DNA from: Chrysaora quinquecirrha
Lineage: Eukaryota > Cnidaria > Scyphozoa > Semaeostomeae > Pelagiidae
Assembly (NCBI GenBank): GCA_014526335.1
Contig: JACTAT010000016.1
Span: 3,007,082-3,071,081 of the forward strand
DNA length: 64,000 nucleotides
Direction of reading: 5' to 3'
The first letter of the stretch is position 1; each line of letters opens with the position of its first letter. Under the pieces are notes generated by a model. That model searched no databases. It had not been told where the DNA came from and saw nothing but the letters and a program-made list of their open reading frames with translations. A program made the translations under genes and the position numbers. Positions 1 to 12,500 of the stretch are shown piece after piece.

Positions 1-1290
1 CCACTTATCCACTTATCCACTTATCCACTTATCCACTTATCCACTTATCCACTTATCCACTTATCCACTTATCCACTTATCCACTTATCCACTTATCCAC
101 TTATCCACTTATCCACTTATCCACTTATCCTCTTATCCACTTATCCACTTATCCACTTATCCACTTAACCAATTATCCAGTTAACCACTTATCCACTTAT
201 CCACTTATCCACTTAACCACTTATCCTCTTATCCACTTATCCTCTTATCCACCTATCCACTTATCCTCTTATCCACTTATCCTCTTATCCACTTATCCTC
301 TTATCCACTTATCCACTTATCCTCTTATCCACTTATCCACTTAACCACTTATCCACTTAACCACTTATCCACTTAACCACTTATCCACTTATCCTCTTAT
401 CCACTTATCCACTTATCCACTTATCCTCTTATCCACTTATCCTCTTATCCACTTATCCACTTATCCACTTAACCACTTATCCACTTAACCACTTATCCAC
501 TTAACCACTTATCCACTTAACCACTTATCCACTTATCCTCTTAACCACTTATCCACTTAACCACTTAACCACTTATCCACTTAACCACTTATCCTCTTAT
601 CCACTTATCCACTTATCCACTTATCCTCTTATCCACTTATCCACTTAACCACTTATCCACTTATCCACTTATCTACTTATCCACTTATCTACTTATCCAC
701 TTATCCGCTTATCTACTTAACCACTTATCCTCTTATCCACTTATCCACTTATCCTCTTATCCACTTATCCACTTAACCACTTATCCACTTAACCACTTAT
801 CCACTTAACCACTTATCCACTTATCCTCTTATCCACTTATCTACTTAACCACTTATCCACTTAAACACTTAACCACTTAACCACTTATCCTCTTATCCAC
901 TTATCCATTTAACCACTTATCCACTTAACCACTTATCCACTTATCCACATATCCTCTTATCCACTTAACCACTTATCCACTTAACCATTTATCCACTTAA
1001 CCACTTAACCACTTAACCACTTATCCTCTTATCCACTTATCCACTTATCCACTTAACCAATTATCCAGTTAACCACTTATCCACTTAACCACTTATCCTC
1101 TTATCCACTTATCCACTTATCCACTTATCCTCTTATCCACTTATCCACTTATCCTCTTATCCACTTATCCACTTATCCACTTATCCACTTATCCACTTAT
1201 CCACTTATCCACTTATCCTCTTATCCTCTTATCCACTTATCCCCTTATCCTCTTATCCCCTCATCCACTTATCCTCTTATCCACTTATCA
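1..1290. repeat. 8-bp minisatellite (CCACTTAT)n
   Basis: About 160 tandem copies of an octamer, mainly CCACTTAT with recurrent variants CCACTTAA and CCTCTTAT. The first 130 bases are nearly pure and the rest mixes the variants. It runs off the left edge, so the true length is unknown, and it grades at about 1300 into the ACCAC modular repeat, which shares the string CTTATCCAC. No coding potential. Confidence 0.95.
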
Positions 1291-1299
1291 TCTTAACCC

Positions 1300-2110
1300 A
1301 CTAAAGTAGTGCTCATCTTCCACAATAAGAAAAATAATCCACCACAGTATAGTGTGTATCTAGCTACAACATCAAGCAAATAACCTACCACGGTAGTGCA
1401 TTTCCACCGTAGTACGCAAAAGATACCATCACAGTATTGCATATCCATCACAATAGGGCATATATAGATTCTCTAGCCACCACATCAAGCATAGTATGCC
1501 ACCTCGTCAAGCACAATAACCCACCATAGTAGTGCGTATCCACCACATCAAGCCCAATAACCCACCACATCAAGCATAATGACCCACCACAGTTTTGCTT
1601 AGCCACCACAGTACGCAAGAAATACCACAACATCAAGCATAATAACCCACCACAGTTGTGCTTATCCACCACCGCACCCAAAAATACCACCACATCAAGC
1701 ATGATAACCCACGGTTTCAAGCATAATAACCAACCACAGTAGTACTTATCCACCACAGTAAGCAAACTAACCCACTACAGTTGTGCATATCTACCCGAGT
1801 ACGCAAAAAATACCACCAAATCATGCATAATAACCCACCACATCAAGCATAATAACCCATCACAGTTGTGCTTATCCACCACAGTACCCAAAAATACCAC
1901 CAAATCAAGCATAATAACCCACCACATCAAGCATAATAAACCATCACAGTTGTGCTTATCCACCACAGTACCCAAAAATACCACCACATCAAGCATGATA
2001 TCATGGTTTCAAGCATAATAACCAACCACAGTAGTGCTTATCTACCAGAGTACGCCAAAAATACCACCAAAGAAATAGGTATCCCCCACAGTAGTGCGTT
2101 CAGGTTGACT
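1300..2110 (+). repeat. R1 modular ACCAC repeat cluster
   Basis: Degenerate array built from three kinds of 19-22 bp module, each beginning ACCAC: ACCACAGTAGTGCTTATCC, ACCACAGTACGCAAAAATACC and ACCACATCAAGCATAATAAC. They recur in varying order. Smaller copies of the same family lie at 20700-20962, 26500-26665 and 59655-59805. ORFs reading through on the minus strand are repeat translations. Confidence 0.85.
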
Positions 2111-2164
2111 AGCATGGGATGAAAAACTGGAAAAATCGATCAATCTAAAATTCGATACTAAAAC

Positions 2165-2560
2165 TCCCTGGGAAGGGTACTTCATTGTTGAAAAGACTAG
2201 ACGTGCCGCCCAGTTTTTCCAAACCCACCCATGTCTACTGATAAATTCTGTCACTCGTGGTACCCATGTATAGAAGTACAGCGAAATTTTTTACCCATTT
2301 GTTCCAATGTCTCAAATATTTGACCCTAATTTAACGCCTGAGGCAACTCTAAATGCGGCGAAAAGGCCTTTGCGCTGAAAAATAAAACGCACTTTTTATC
2401 ATGCTTTTCAAAGCAATGTATGTCTAAAGGTTTTTATATATTTACTACCCATGTGTAGAGATTCTTTACGAAAAACTAACCCATTTGTAGGGAAATTGGT
2501 GCTAAAAAGGTTACCCACTTGGGCGGCACGTCTTGTTTGAAGTACTCCCCGGGACTTCCA
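2165..2560. mobile_element. R2 DNA element with GACGTGCCGCCCA inverted ends
   Basis: GACGTGCCGCCCA at 2200-2212 is inverted as TGGGCGGCACGTC at 2520-2532. Weaker matching continues outward (GGGTACTTCA on the left, TGAAGTACTCC on the right). No transposase ORF, so it is non-autonomous. A second copy in the opposite orientation starts near 63542. Confidence 0.75.
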
Positions 2561-2571
2561 GGCTAACACTA

Positions 2572-2894
2572 TACACTCTTTTTTTTTTATAAGAACAATT
2601 TTAAAGGACCACAAGCCTGGATTTTGCCCAGATTTTAAGATGAAAATATCAGCTAAATATGTAAGCAAGACAGTCAGACTGAACGTAGAAAGCAAGCAAA
2701 CAAAGAAATATTGCAAGAATATTGCATTTTCACACAAACCTAGTACCACCCCAGACTTTCATTAAAAAATATAGATATCAAGTAACCAAGGAATTAAGAA
2801 CAGATTAAGAACATTTCAGGCTCAAAAATGTCAAAATCTTAAGAACAGCCAGCCTCGATCAAAATTTCCTGGTTCTTATAAAAAAAAGAGTGTA
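2572..2894. mobile_element. MITE, TACACTC/ATAAGAAC family, copy 1
   Basis: Terminal inverted repeats start TACACTC, then a T run, then ATAAGAAC; the right end is GTTCTTAT, an A run, GAGTGTA. Three internal TTAAGAAC motifs repeat the terminal octamer. TA lies at both edges, which would fit a TA target site as in Tc1/mariner-type elements. No ORF of note. A close relative lies inverted at 54768-55130. Confidence 0.8.
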
Positions 2895-3231
2895 ATCAAT
2901 GAAAGCTTATCATTAGGATCAACCTAAGTGTCAAGACGTCTACGGGTTGATTTTGCTCCTTGGTTCTCAAAACAGTAATGTAACCCGCGATAAAATAGTG
3001 TTTTGAATCCTTCTACCTTGTGCGATCGCAAAGTCAGCGGGTTGCGTGTTTGCTTGGCTGAACACGAAAATTCACGCGCAGCCAACGGAGATTTTCTTTA
3101 TGTCGACTGAAAAATGAAGACGATTTTTCTAAATTGATAAAAATTAGTTTTTCTAACTCCGAAATTTGTATTTAATTGGTGTATCTGTGTTCAAAATGGA
3201 AAGGAGTTTTTAGATTTTATGTTTTGAAGCG
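2895..3231 (+). promoter_or_regulatory. Upstream region and 5'UTR of ARFGEF3
   Basis: The only unique-looking sequence between the MITE and the first ATG, so the promoter and 5'UTR should be here. An inverted CCAAT box (ATTGG) is at about 3175. No clear TATA box at a fixed distance is seen. The ATG context is GCGATGG. The promoter call rests on position only. Confidence 0.3.
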
Positions 3232-3316
3232 ATGGAAGACATTTTGGAGGAGATTTCGCGCGATGCCACATCAGCGAGGTTGAAGCATTTGAAAGAAGCA
3301 TGCGTCACGGCAAATG
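3232..3316 (+). CDS. ARFGEF3 exon E1 (start codon)
   Basis: Begins with ATG in a fair Kozak context and encodes MEDILEEISRDATSARLKHL followed by KEACVTAN, matching the BIG3 N-terminus (MEEIL...). It ends GCAAATG before gtacga, leaving one base of a codon (phase 1), which fits E2. Confidence 0.85.
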
Positions 3317-3530
3317 GTACGAGTTTTATTACTTTATTGTCATCAGTATCATCGCTAGGTTTTTTTCAGAAGAATAAAATACATTCTTGCATTATTATTA
3401 AGATGCATCGTTTGCATTATTCCTATACTATACTATTCTCAGGCCTGTAATACAGAACTTTTTGTATAGTTAAGTATAGTATGGTATCGTTTGATAAAGT
3501 ATAGTGTAGTATTTTTTAATATATCATCAG

Positions 3531-3567
<37 letters not shown>

Positions 3568-6500
3568 TAGTATAATATTATAGTGTTGTATAGTATAGTA
3601 TAATTTAGTATAGTATAGTGTAGTATAGTATAGTTATAGTTAGTAAAGTATGGTAAACTATGGTATAGTATTGTATGATATATTATAGTATAGTATTAAG
3701 TATATAATATGTAGTATATGTAGTATACAGGTTTTTTTTATAAGGAACCTTAACTCTGAGTTTAGGCTGGAGTTCCTTAATTTTTCAAAAAAATGAGGCT
3801 AGAGTTCCTTATGCTGTTCCTTTTCGTGAGATATGTTTGAATACTAATTTTTACAGCAAATTCATACAAACTTGCTTCATTTTCTAACTTTAAATATAAA
3901 TGGAGTCTTTTTTGGAAGAACGATGGGAAATACATTGTTATTCTGCTATTTTTTGCACAAATCGTCTTGTTCCTGAAAAAAAATATTCGTAGTTTTTCAT
4001 CCCAGCCTCGACAGTTCCTTAAAATTCCTTAATTTTTTTGGGAATTTTCAGCCTCGAGTTCTTTATAAAGGTGTACCTTATAAAAAAAACGTGTATACTA
4101 AAAATGTCAGGGATTCCAGCCATTATTAATTGCGTAAACCTTAGAAACTTTATATCGCAACATGGTTTTTGTATGGTATTGTATAGCATAGTGTATGGCC
4201 CGCGCGACGATAGACTCCAGCTGAAGGTTTTTAGTTGCCTAGGAAAGCAACATTAATTCTAGAGATTTTTGAAGAGATTTCTACTATTAGGAAAGGACTT
4301 CATCCATTGGAAAACGAGATTACAACGTTGTAAATTCATAAGCTCTAACAAACAGCTCTTTTGAGCATCTGCTATTGGAATTTCATTTCACGCATTTGTA
4401 ATGAGATTTCAACACACAACTTAGTAGACTGGCTCCAAGTCTATTTCTTAATATCCTTCTCCAAAGGTCCATTATTCCGTGAGAACAAAGGAGAGTGCGA
4501 GAGAAATATTTCTCTCGCACTCTCCTTTGTAACACGGAATGGTGGACCCTTGGAGAAGGATATTAAGAAGTAGACTTGGGGCAAGTCTAACAACTTCGTT
4601 TCTCAATCGCAGCAAAATCTCGTAGCAAACACAGTTCTTATTGGCACGGGTTGTTTTCGTTATTAATCGTAATTATTATTTAAACTAAGCAAACATTTTC
4701 TTATCAAATTTCATTGTTTTTTAGATTATCTTTTCGAATCCAAAAAAGGAAAATCAAGGTTTGAACCCCACGAGCTAAGGTAAGCTTTTACCCCCCTAGA
4801 AATATCACCACCCCCATAAAGTTACATTTTCGACCCTGCTATAGTTCTTATACTTAGCTGCTTTGGTTGTACAACACTTGGATAGTGACAAAAAGCGTTT
4901 TGAGTTATGTTTACGCTCTGTTTCGCTATCCAAAATTTTTGCCTATAACAACAGCATTCAATCTCGTTTTCAGGCAACAATGTTTACTGCCTTTCAAGTT
5001 CGCCTTGGAATCTAGGACAGCCAAACTGGCTTCGCTTGCTCTCTCAGGACTGCAGGTAAAGTTAAATACCACCATATGGAAACTCAGCTGGTTGGTCAAG
5101 ACTTTTTGCGCTCTTTGTGTTCAGAATATACTCACGCCCTCCCCACTGAACGAAGATAACTAAAGGGCCACCCCATTGCTGAACACTTTCTTGAACACAA
5201 TATATTTTCATGCCTAAGTGAAGACATTCAAAAGAGCGCATCTCGAAATGTGGTTTCTTCCAAGGAAATTGTTGGCCTGCGCTAGACTCTACACTTGTCA
5301 GAGTTGTAGGTTTTACACTTTTGACGAGAAAGATTGGTGTCTGCACGCATGCTACGCCGTATTTGAGGGAGTGGCAGTTTAGGCTTCATTCATGGCCTCC
5401 GAGGAATGTTCCATATTGTTTGCTTCTTGGCCTCACTTTCCTAAGTGGCTTCTTAGGTCATCCCTTAAACAGTCACTGACCAGGGGACATATAACATGCA
5501 TTTTTCAGGGTTCTAAAGGGCATAATTTCAAAAATTTTCCCACTACTCTGAGGCCCCTCCCTTATAGAGCTCATTTCGCCTCGTCATCTCTTCACAATGA
5601 CCCGATCTAACTAAACAGATGTTATATTTTCAAAGATTTCCGGGAATACAGTAGTTATTCGATCATCCGACCCCTTCTTTATCCGGACTTCGATTATCCG
5701 GTCCGTCAAAAATTTTCAACATACACGCAACAAGAATAATATAATACATTATTTCGAACGGAATATTCATGTTTTTCATTATTGCTGTATTTATTTGCGC
5801 GAATCATTCTAAGATCAAAATCATGCAGAAGAGATCACAAAATAACTCTAAAAACCTCAAATACTCTGGTGTACTGAGAATGTTTTGTTTGAAAAATAAT
5901 TATAATTAGAAAATACTATTCTTGCTAGTTTGTAACTGATTTTGCCGTGATTATGTTCGATTATCCGGAATTTCAGATTATCCGCCCACTTTTTGAAAAT
6001 ATCGTGTCATGAGTAGGCCGGATAATCGAATAACTTCGCACCGACCCAGACCCCTTTGAAAAGGTCTAATGGCAACATTTACACTGCTGATGTAAAGGTC
6101 ATGGCTTTTATATAGCGCCGTTATCTATCAGCAGACTTACTACTATTTACCCCCTTACCTCGGGCCATTTTTTTTCATTTTCCATTTTTTTGCTATACTC
6201 CCTGGGGAGTATATATTGACTCGCTTGCAGCCATACAGTCGGCGCTACGAGGGTTTTAAGGCCTTTAATTTTACACCTTGGTGCGGTGTCGCAGAGAGCA
6301 AGGTTTTTTACACCTTGTAAATTTGTGCTCCCTAGCCTGGATTTGAACCACAGACCTTGAGCCCAAATGGCGCAAGTGCTAACCACTACGCTACGCTGCT
6401 CTGTATAAACAGAATGATTTAAGAAAAAGGTTTAAAGCAACAACTTACCCCTTGTTGTATAGCTAGCTGGTTACCACTTCTTCACTTAGCCCATAAGTTG

Positions 6501-9500
6501 ATCACTTCATTTGATCAAGTCCTAGTTGCTTATTAGCCGGTTACTTATTTAAAAAGCTTTGTTTTTAGTTTCATAATGTTTCTCTTCTTTATAGATATGC
6601 GTTGAAACGTACATCAGATCGCATCAAAATGCAACGAAAACTGCATGCAGAGCAACACTTATTCAAATGCTCACTTCAGTATGCCATAGACTGCAAGATA
6701 GCTTGGTAAGGAATTTCCAAAGATTAAGATGTAAGATTAAGATTAAGATTAAGATTAAGATTAAGATGTAAGATTAAGATGTAAGATTAAGATGTAAGAT
6801 TAAGATTAAGATGTAAAATGTAAGATTAAGATGTAAGATTAAGATTAAGATGTAAGATTAAGATTAAGATTAAGATTAAGATTAAGATGTAAGATTAAGA
6901 TTAAGATGTAAGATTAAGATTAAGATGTAAGATTAAGATTAAGATGTAAGATGTAAGATTAAGATGTAAGATTAAGATGTAAGATTAAGATTAAGATTAA
7001 GATGTAAGATTAAGATGTAAGATTAAGATTAAAATTAAGATGTAAGATTAAGATTAAGATTAAGATTAAGATGTAAGATTAAGATTAAGATTAAGACTAA
7101 GATTAAGATTAATACCCTAGAATATTCCAAAGCTTGTATGCCAAGTTTATGAAGACTTCTCCAGTTAAGGCCCAAGGCTCCAGTCAGAGTATCAAACATT
7201 GTTTGACAAACATTTGGAGTTTGCTTATCAAGCAATACACGCAGCTTTTTTTAAAAGCAACTTCACTCGAGCGTAGTTAGAAAAGTGGCTTATTTTTGGA
7301 CCTCTTATGGCCACCTTTTAGTAGCAAAAATTGCTTAGTAGTTTCTTAATTGTAACTGTATATTTTTGCCCTGAGAATAGTATAGAGGCTAGGATAACAG
7401 CAAAATTTGGAGTTCTGCTATAGCTTTGAGCTTTTTATGCAGCATCACGCTAAAAAAACACCTAGTATATACAGCAAAGAAATACTATAAATAACACCAG
7501 TCAAGAAGTACCGTTTAATTGTTTACCATATAGAGACTTGGTATTGAAAGTTAAACGAAAACCCCTCAATGAAATGCTTCACGTAATGATTAACACTCCG
7601 TTGATATGCGAGTTTTTGACAGCAAATCACTACCTAAACAAATCTTTCTCTTCTAGATACCAAAGGGTCCTGGAACCGACTCTAAGCTGAAAAGTAAGAA
7701 CAAGGATTGAATTTTGTTTTTAATTTTTTCGACGCAAAAAAGCGAAGAAAAGTTAACTACTATCTTTTGTGAAAGACCTGTTAGTGGTTAGTGTCTCAAA
7801 AACCAAAGCATAATATAAGAAAATTGTTTTTCAAGATAATTATCACATGAATAAAAATTTAAGCAAAAATAAGAAGACTTAACTAACTGAAACACGAAGG
7901 CAACTGGGAGGAGAATCTAGGGCTGTATAACTTGAAGAGATGCTCGACAATTTCATTAAGCTCTATAGCTCAGTGGAAATATCGCCAGCTCTCCAGTTAT
8001 ATAGTCCAGGGTTCCAATTCAGCCATTTAGGGTACACTTGTAGAAAAATTCATTCATTTTTTGCCATTCATGAAAAACATGTTAGGTAGACCAAACAAGA
8101 CAGTCCAGGGTTCCAAGCCAATCATTTAGGGTACGCCACTTTAATAAAAATCTATCCTGGTGTTTGCCATTGAAAAAGGACAGTAAAAACATTGTTTATG
8201 TTTCTCTCTTATTGATGAACGCTTGAGTTTTTTGAGTAATGATTGCTAAATCTGTTTTTCTCCTTCAGAGAAAGAAATGATCGTGACAGATGCGAGTAAA
8301 GTTTTAAGCCAGGATGTTGTGCTTCTTCTGAAACATTTTAGCAGCGGAGTTCAATCTGCAGACAGGTATGATCTAAATAACATTAATTCATGTACCAAAG
8401 TATGTTGAACTCTTAATAAAAGGAGGAGTGTTTTGCTATAATAGGGGTCTTCTATATCTTATGGTCTCAGTTCATTAATGTTGCTACCTCTATCCTTCAC
8501 AGCACGCAGCAAAATGGCGCCCTGCCTTTATATCTTGATGCCATTCACGTCATTTTAAGTAAGCTATCGATCGCGATGCAGCAAGAGAAGGATTTTGTCA
8601 ACGTTATTTGGTATGAAATTTTGCTATACAATTGTATGCATTTGCATTCCATAATAAACCATTATATACCCCTGTAGACGATTGTTTTATTGCCCCGTCC
8701 TTCTAATAATTTTCGGCAGACATAAAACATGTATTCTAATGCTTTCCAGGTGTAATATATGAAAGGAAGAATCTACATCTGTTTTCAATGATAATTAGGT
8801 ACCTGATCGAAGGGAAATGTTCAGTTATAAATGGGTACCTTTCAAGGTATCTTTGGACTTCTAAAGGCAGTGTATAGATTCTCGAATTTGTTGTTGTGGA
8901 CTTCACAGCCTTCCTTGCTATAGTTTCAGGAAAAGAAGTTTCTTGCATAACCGGGTTCAAAGTTGTTACTTAGAACGTACATTCCAGAGCCTGAAGAGGG
9001 GTTTACTTTAGCAAAAAAATCTTAAGTTTGAATTTCTGTAATGTGGATTGCGGTTCTTCAACTATTGAAATTGTGGAAACCCTCGAAATAATTGGTCAGC
9101 TCCTGAATTCGGAATCCTCTCTAAAATTCAACCAGAATACGTGATGAAAAGAGCCCCGTTAAAAAATCCTCTTGTGAGACCGACCCAGACCCTTTGAAAA
9201 GGTCTAATGGCAACATTTACACTGCTGATGTAAAGGTCATGGCTTTTATATAGCGCCGTTATCTATCAGCAGACATACAACTATTTACCCCCTTACCTCA
9301 TGTCTTTTTTTTTTCATTTTCCATTTTTTTGCTATACTCCCTGGGGAGTATATATTGACTTGCTTGCAGCCATACAGTCAGCGCTACGAGGGTTTTAAGG
9401 CCTTCAGTTTTACACCTTGGTGCGGCGTCGCAGAGAGCAAGGTTTTTTACACCTTGTAAATTTGTGCTCCCTAGCCTGGATTTGAACCACAGATCTTGAG

Positions 9501-12500
9501 CCCAAATGGCGCAAGTGCTAACCACTACGCTACGCTGCTCTGTATGAACAGAATGATTTAAGAAAAAGGTTTAAAGCAACAACTTACCCCTTTTTGTATA
9601 GCTAGTTGGTTATCACTTCTTCACTTAGCCCTTAAGTTGCTTAACATTCATGTGATCAAGTCCTGGTTGCTTATTAGCCGGTTACTTATTTAAAAAGCTT
9701 TGTTTTAGTTCCATAATGTTTCTCTTCTTTATAGATATGCGTTGAAACATACATCAGATCGCATCAAAATGCAACGAAAACTGCATGCAGAGCAACACTT
9801 ATTCAAATGCTCACTTCAGTATGCCATCGACTGCAAGATAGCTTGGTAAGGAATTTCCAAAGATTAAGATGTAAGATTAAGATTAAGATTAAGATGTAAG
9901 ATTAAGATTAAGATGTAAGATTAAGATGTAAGATTTAGATTAAGATTAAGATGTAAGATTAAGATTAAGATGTAAGATTAAGATTAAGATGTAAGATTAA
10001 GATTAAGATTAAGATTAAGATTAAGATGTAAGATTAAGATTAAGATGTAAGATTAAGATTAAGATTAAGATTAAGATGTAAGATTAAGATTAAGATGTAA
10101 GATGTAAGATTAAGATGTAAGATTAAGATGTAAGATTAAGATTAAGATTAAGATGTAAGATTAAGATTAAGATTAAGATGTAAGATTAAGATTAAGATTA
10201 AGATTAATACCCTAGAATCTTCCAAAGCTTGTATGCCAAGTTTATGAAGACTTCTCCAGTTAAGGCCCAAGGCTCCAGTCAAACATTGTTTGGCAAACAT
10301 TTGGAGTTTGCTTATCAAGCAATACACGCAGCTTTTTTAAAAGCAACTTCATTCGAGCCTAGTTAAAAAAGTTGCTTATTTTTGGACCTCTTATGGCCAC
10401 CTTTTAGTAGCAAAAATTGCTTAGCAGTTTCTTAATTTTAACTGTATATTTTTGCCCTGAGAATAGTATAGAGGCTAGGATAACAGCAAAATTTGGAGTT
10501 CTGCTATAGCTTTGAGCTTTTTATGCAGCATCACGCTAAAAACACCTAGTATATACAGCAAAGAAATACTATAAATAACACCAGTCAAGAAGTACCGTTT
10601 AATTGTTTACCATATAGAGACTTGGTATTGAAAGTTAAACGAAAACCCCTCAATGAAATGCTTCACGTAATGATTAACACTCCGTTGATATGCGAGTTTT
10701 TGACAGCAAATCACTACCTAAACAAATCATTTTCTTCTAGATACCAAAGGGTCCTGGAACCGACTCCAAGCTGAAAAGTAAGAACAAGGATAGAATTTTG
10801 TTTTTAATTTTTTCGACACAAAAAAGCAAAGAAAAGTTAACTACTGTCTTTTGTTAAAGACCTGTTAGTGTCTCAATAACCAAAGCATAATATAAGAAAA
10901 TTTATAATTTCAACATATTTTCAAGATAATTATTACATGAATGAAAATTTAAGCAAAAATAAGAAGACTTAACTAACTGAAACACGAAGGCAACTGGGAG
11001 GAGAATCTAGGGCTGTATAACTTGAAGAGATGCTCGACAATTTCATTAAGCTCTATAGCTCAGTGGAAATATCGCCAGTTCTCCAGTTATATAGTCCAGG
11101 GTTCCAATTCAACCATTTAGGGTACACTTATGGAAAAATGTATCCATTTTTTGCCATTCATGAAGAACATGTTAGATAGACCAAACAAGACAGTCCAGGG
11201 TTCTAAGTCAACCATTTAGGGTACGCCACTTTTATAAAATTTATCCTGGTGTTTGCCATTGAAAAAGGACAATAAAAACATTGTCTATGTTTCTCTCTTA
11301 TTGATGAACGCTTGAGTTTTTTAAGTAATGATTGTTAAATCTGTTTTTCTCCTTCAGAGAAAGAAATGATCGTGACAGATGCGAGTAAAGTTTTAAGCCA
11401 GGATGTTGTGCTTCTTCTGAAACATTTTAGCAGCGGAGTTCAATCTGCAGACAGGTATGATCTAAATAACATTAATTCATGTACCAAAGTATGTTGAACT
11501 CTTAATAAAAGGAGGAGTGTTTTGCTATAATAGGGGTCTTCTATATCTTATGGTCTCAGTTCATTAATGTTGCTACCTCTATCCTTCACAGCACGCAGCA
11601 AAATGGCGCCCTGCCTTTATATCTTGATGCCATTCACGTCATTATAAGTAAGCTATCGATCGCGATGCAGCAAGAGAAGGATTTTGTCAACGTTATTTGG
11701 TATGAAATTTTGCTATACAATTGTATGCATTTGCATTCCATAATAAACCATTATATACCCCTGTAGACGATTGTTTTTATTGCCCCCGTCCTTCTAATAA
11801 TTTTCGGCAGACATAAAACATGTATTCTAATGCTTTCCAGGTGTAATATATGAAAGGAAGAATCTACATCTGTTTTCAATGATAATTAGGTACCTGATCG
11901 AAGGGAAATGTTCAGTTATAAATGGGTACCTTTCAAGGTATCTTTGGACTTCTAAAGGCAGTGTATAGATTCTCGAATTTGTTGTTGTGGACTTCACAGC
12001 CTTCCTTGCTATAGTTTCAGGAAAAGAAGTTTCTTGCATAACCGGGTTCAAAGTTGTTACTTAGAACGTACATTCCAGAGCCTGAAGAGGGGTTTACTTT
12101 AGCAAAAAATCTTAAGTTTGAATTTCTGTAATGTGGATTGCGGTTCTTCAACTATTAAAATTGTGGAAACCCTCGAAATAATTGGTCAGCTCCTGAATTC
12201 GGAATCCTCTCTAAAATTCAACCAGAATACGTGATGAAAAGAGCCCCGTTAAAAATCCTCTTGTGAGAAAGGGGTGGGAAATCTAACCCTCCTCTAACCA
12301 TGCGTAAACGCTGTGAAAAATCAACTAGCCTAACCGAGCCAGCTCGGCTACCTAAACCGGCCCGCTCCCGTGTAAATAGGCCCTTCTTTGGCAGTTTATT
12401 AGATCGTGTAGGTCTAGTTCTCCCTAGATGTCTTGAGATTACACTTGAGCCGTCTTTTAGTCTACATTTAGGAGACCTTCCAGTTCCTAGATCTGACGCT

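Larger units (their letters stand above)
6041..9179 (+). repeat. Tandem duplication A, copy 1 (carries E4-E7)
   Basis: Starts CCGACCCAGACC and ends CTTGTGAGA. The following 3.09 kb repeats it almost base for base, including SINEs, the GATTAA array and four coding exons. Copies differ by scattered substitutions and small indels. Exon starts are offset by about 3140 bp. Confidence 0.95.
9180..12268 (+). repeat. Tandem duplication A, copy 2
   Basis: Second copy of the 3.1 kb block, directly abutting copy 1. It ends CTTGTGAGA, after which sequence becomes unique. The GATTAA array is about 40 bp shorter, and the phrase GTCAGAGTATCAAACATTG of copy 1 near 7183 is partly deleted. Confidence 0.95.

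Noticed and set aside
1..1290. Telomeric repeat at the left edge
   Set aside because: The octamer CCACTTAT differs from known animal telomere repeats and is followed by ordinary interspersed repeats and genes.
1448..1996. Minus-strand ORFs in the R1 repeats (VVDKHNCGGLLCLM repeats)
   Set aside because: Repetition follows the DNA modules; no conserved protein logic.
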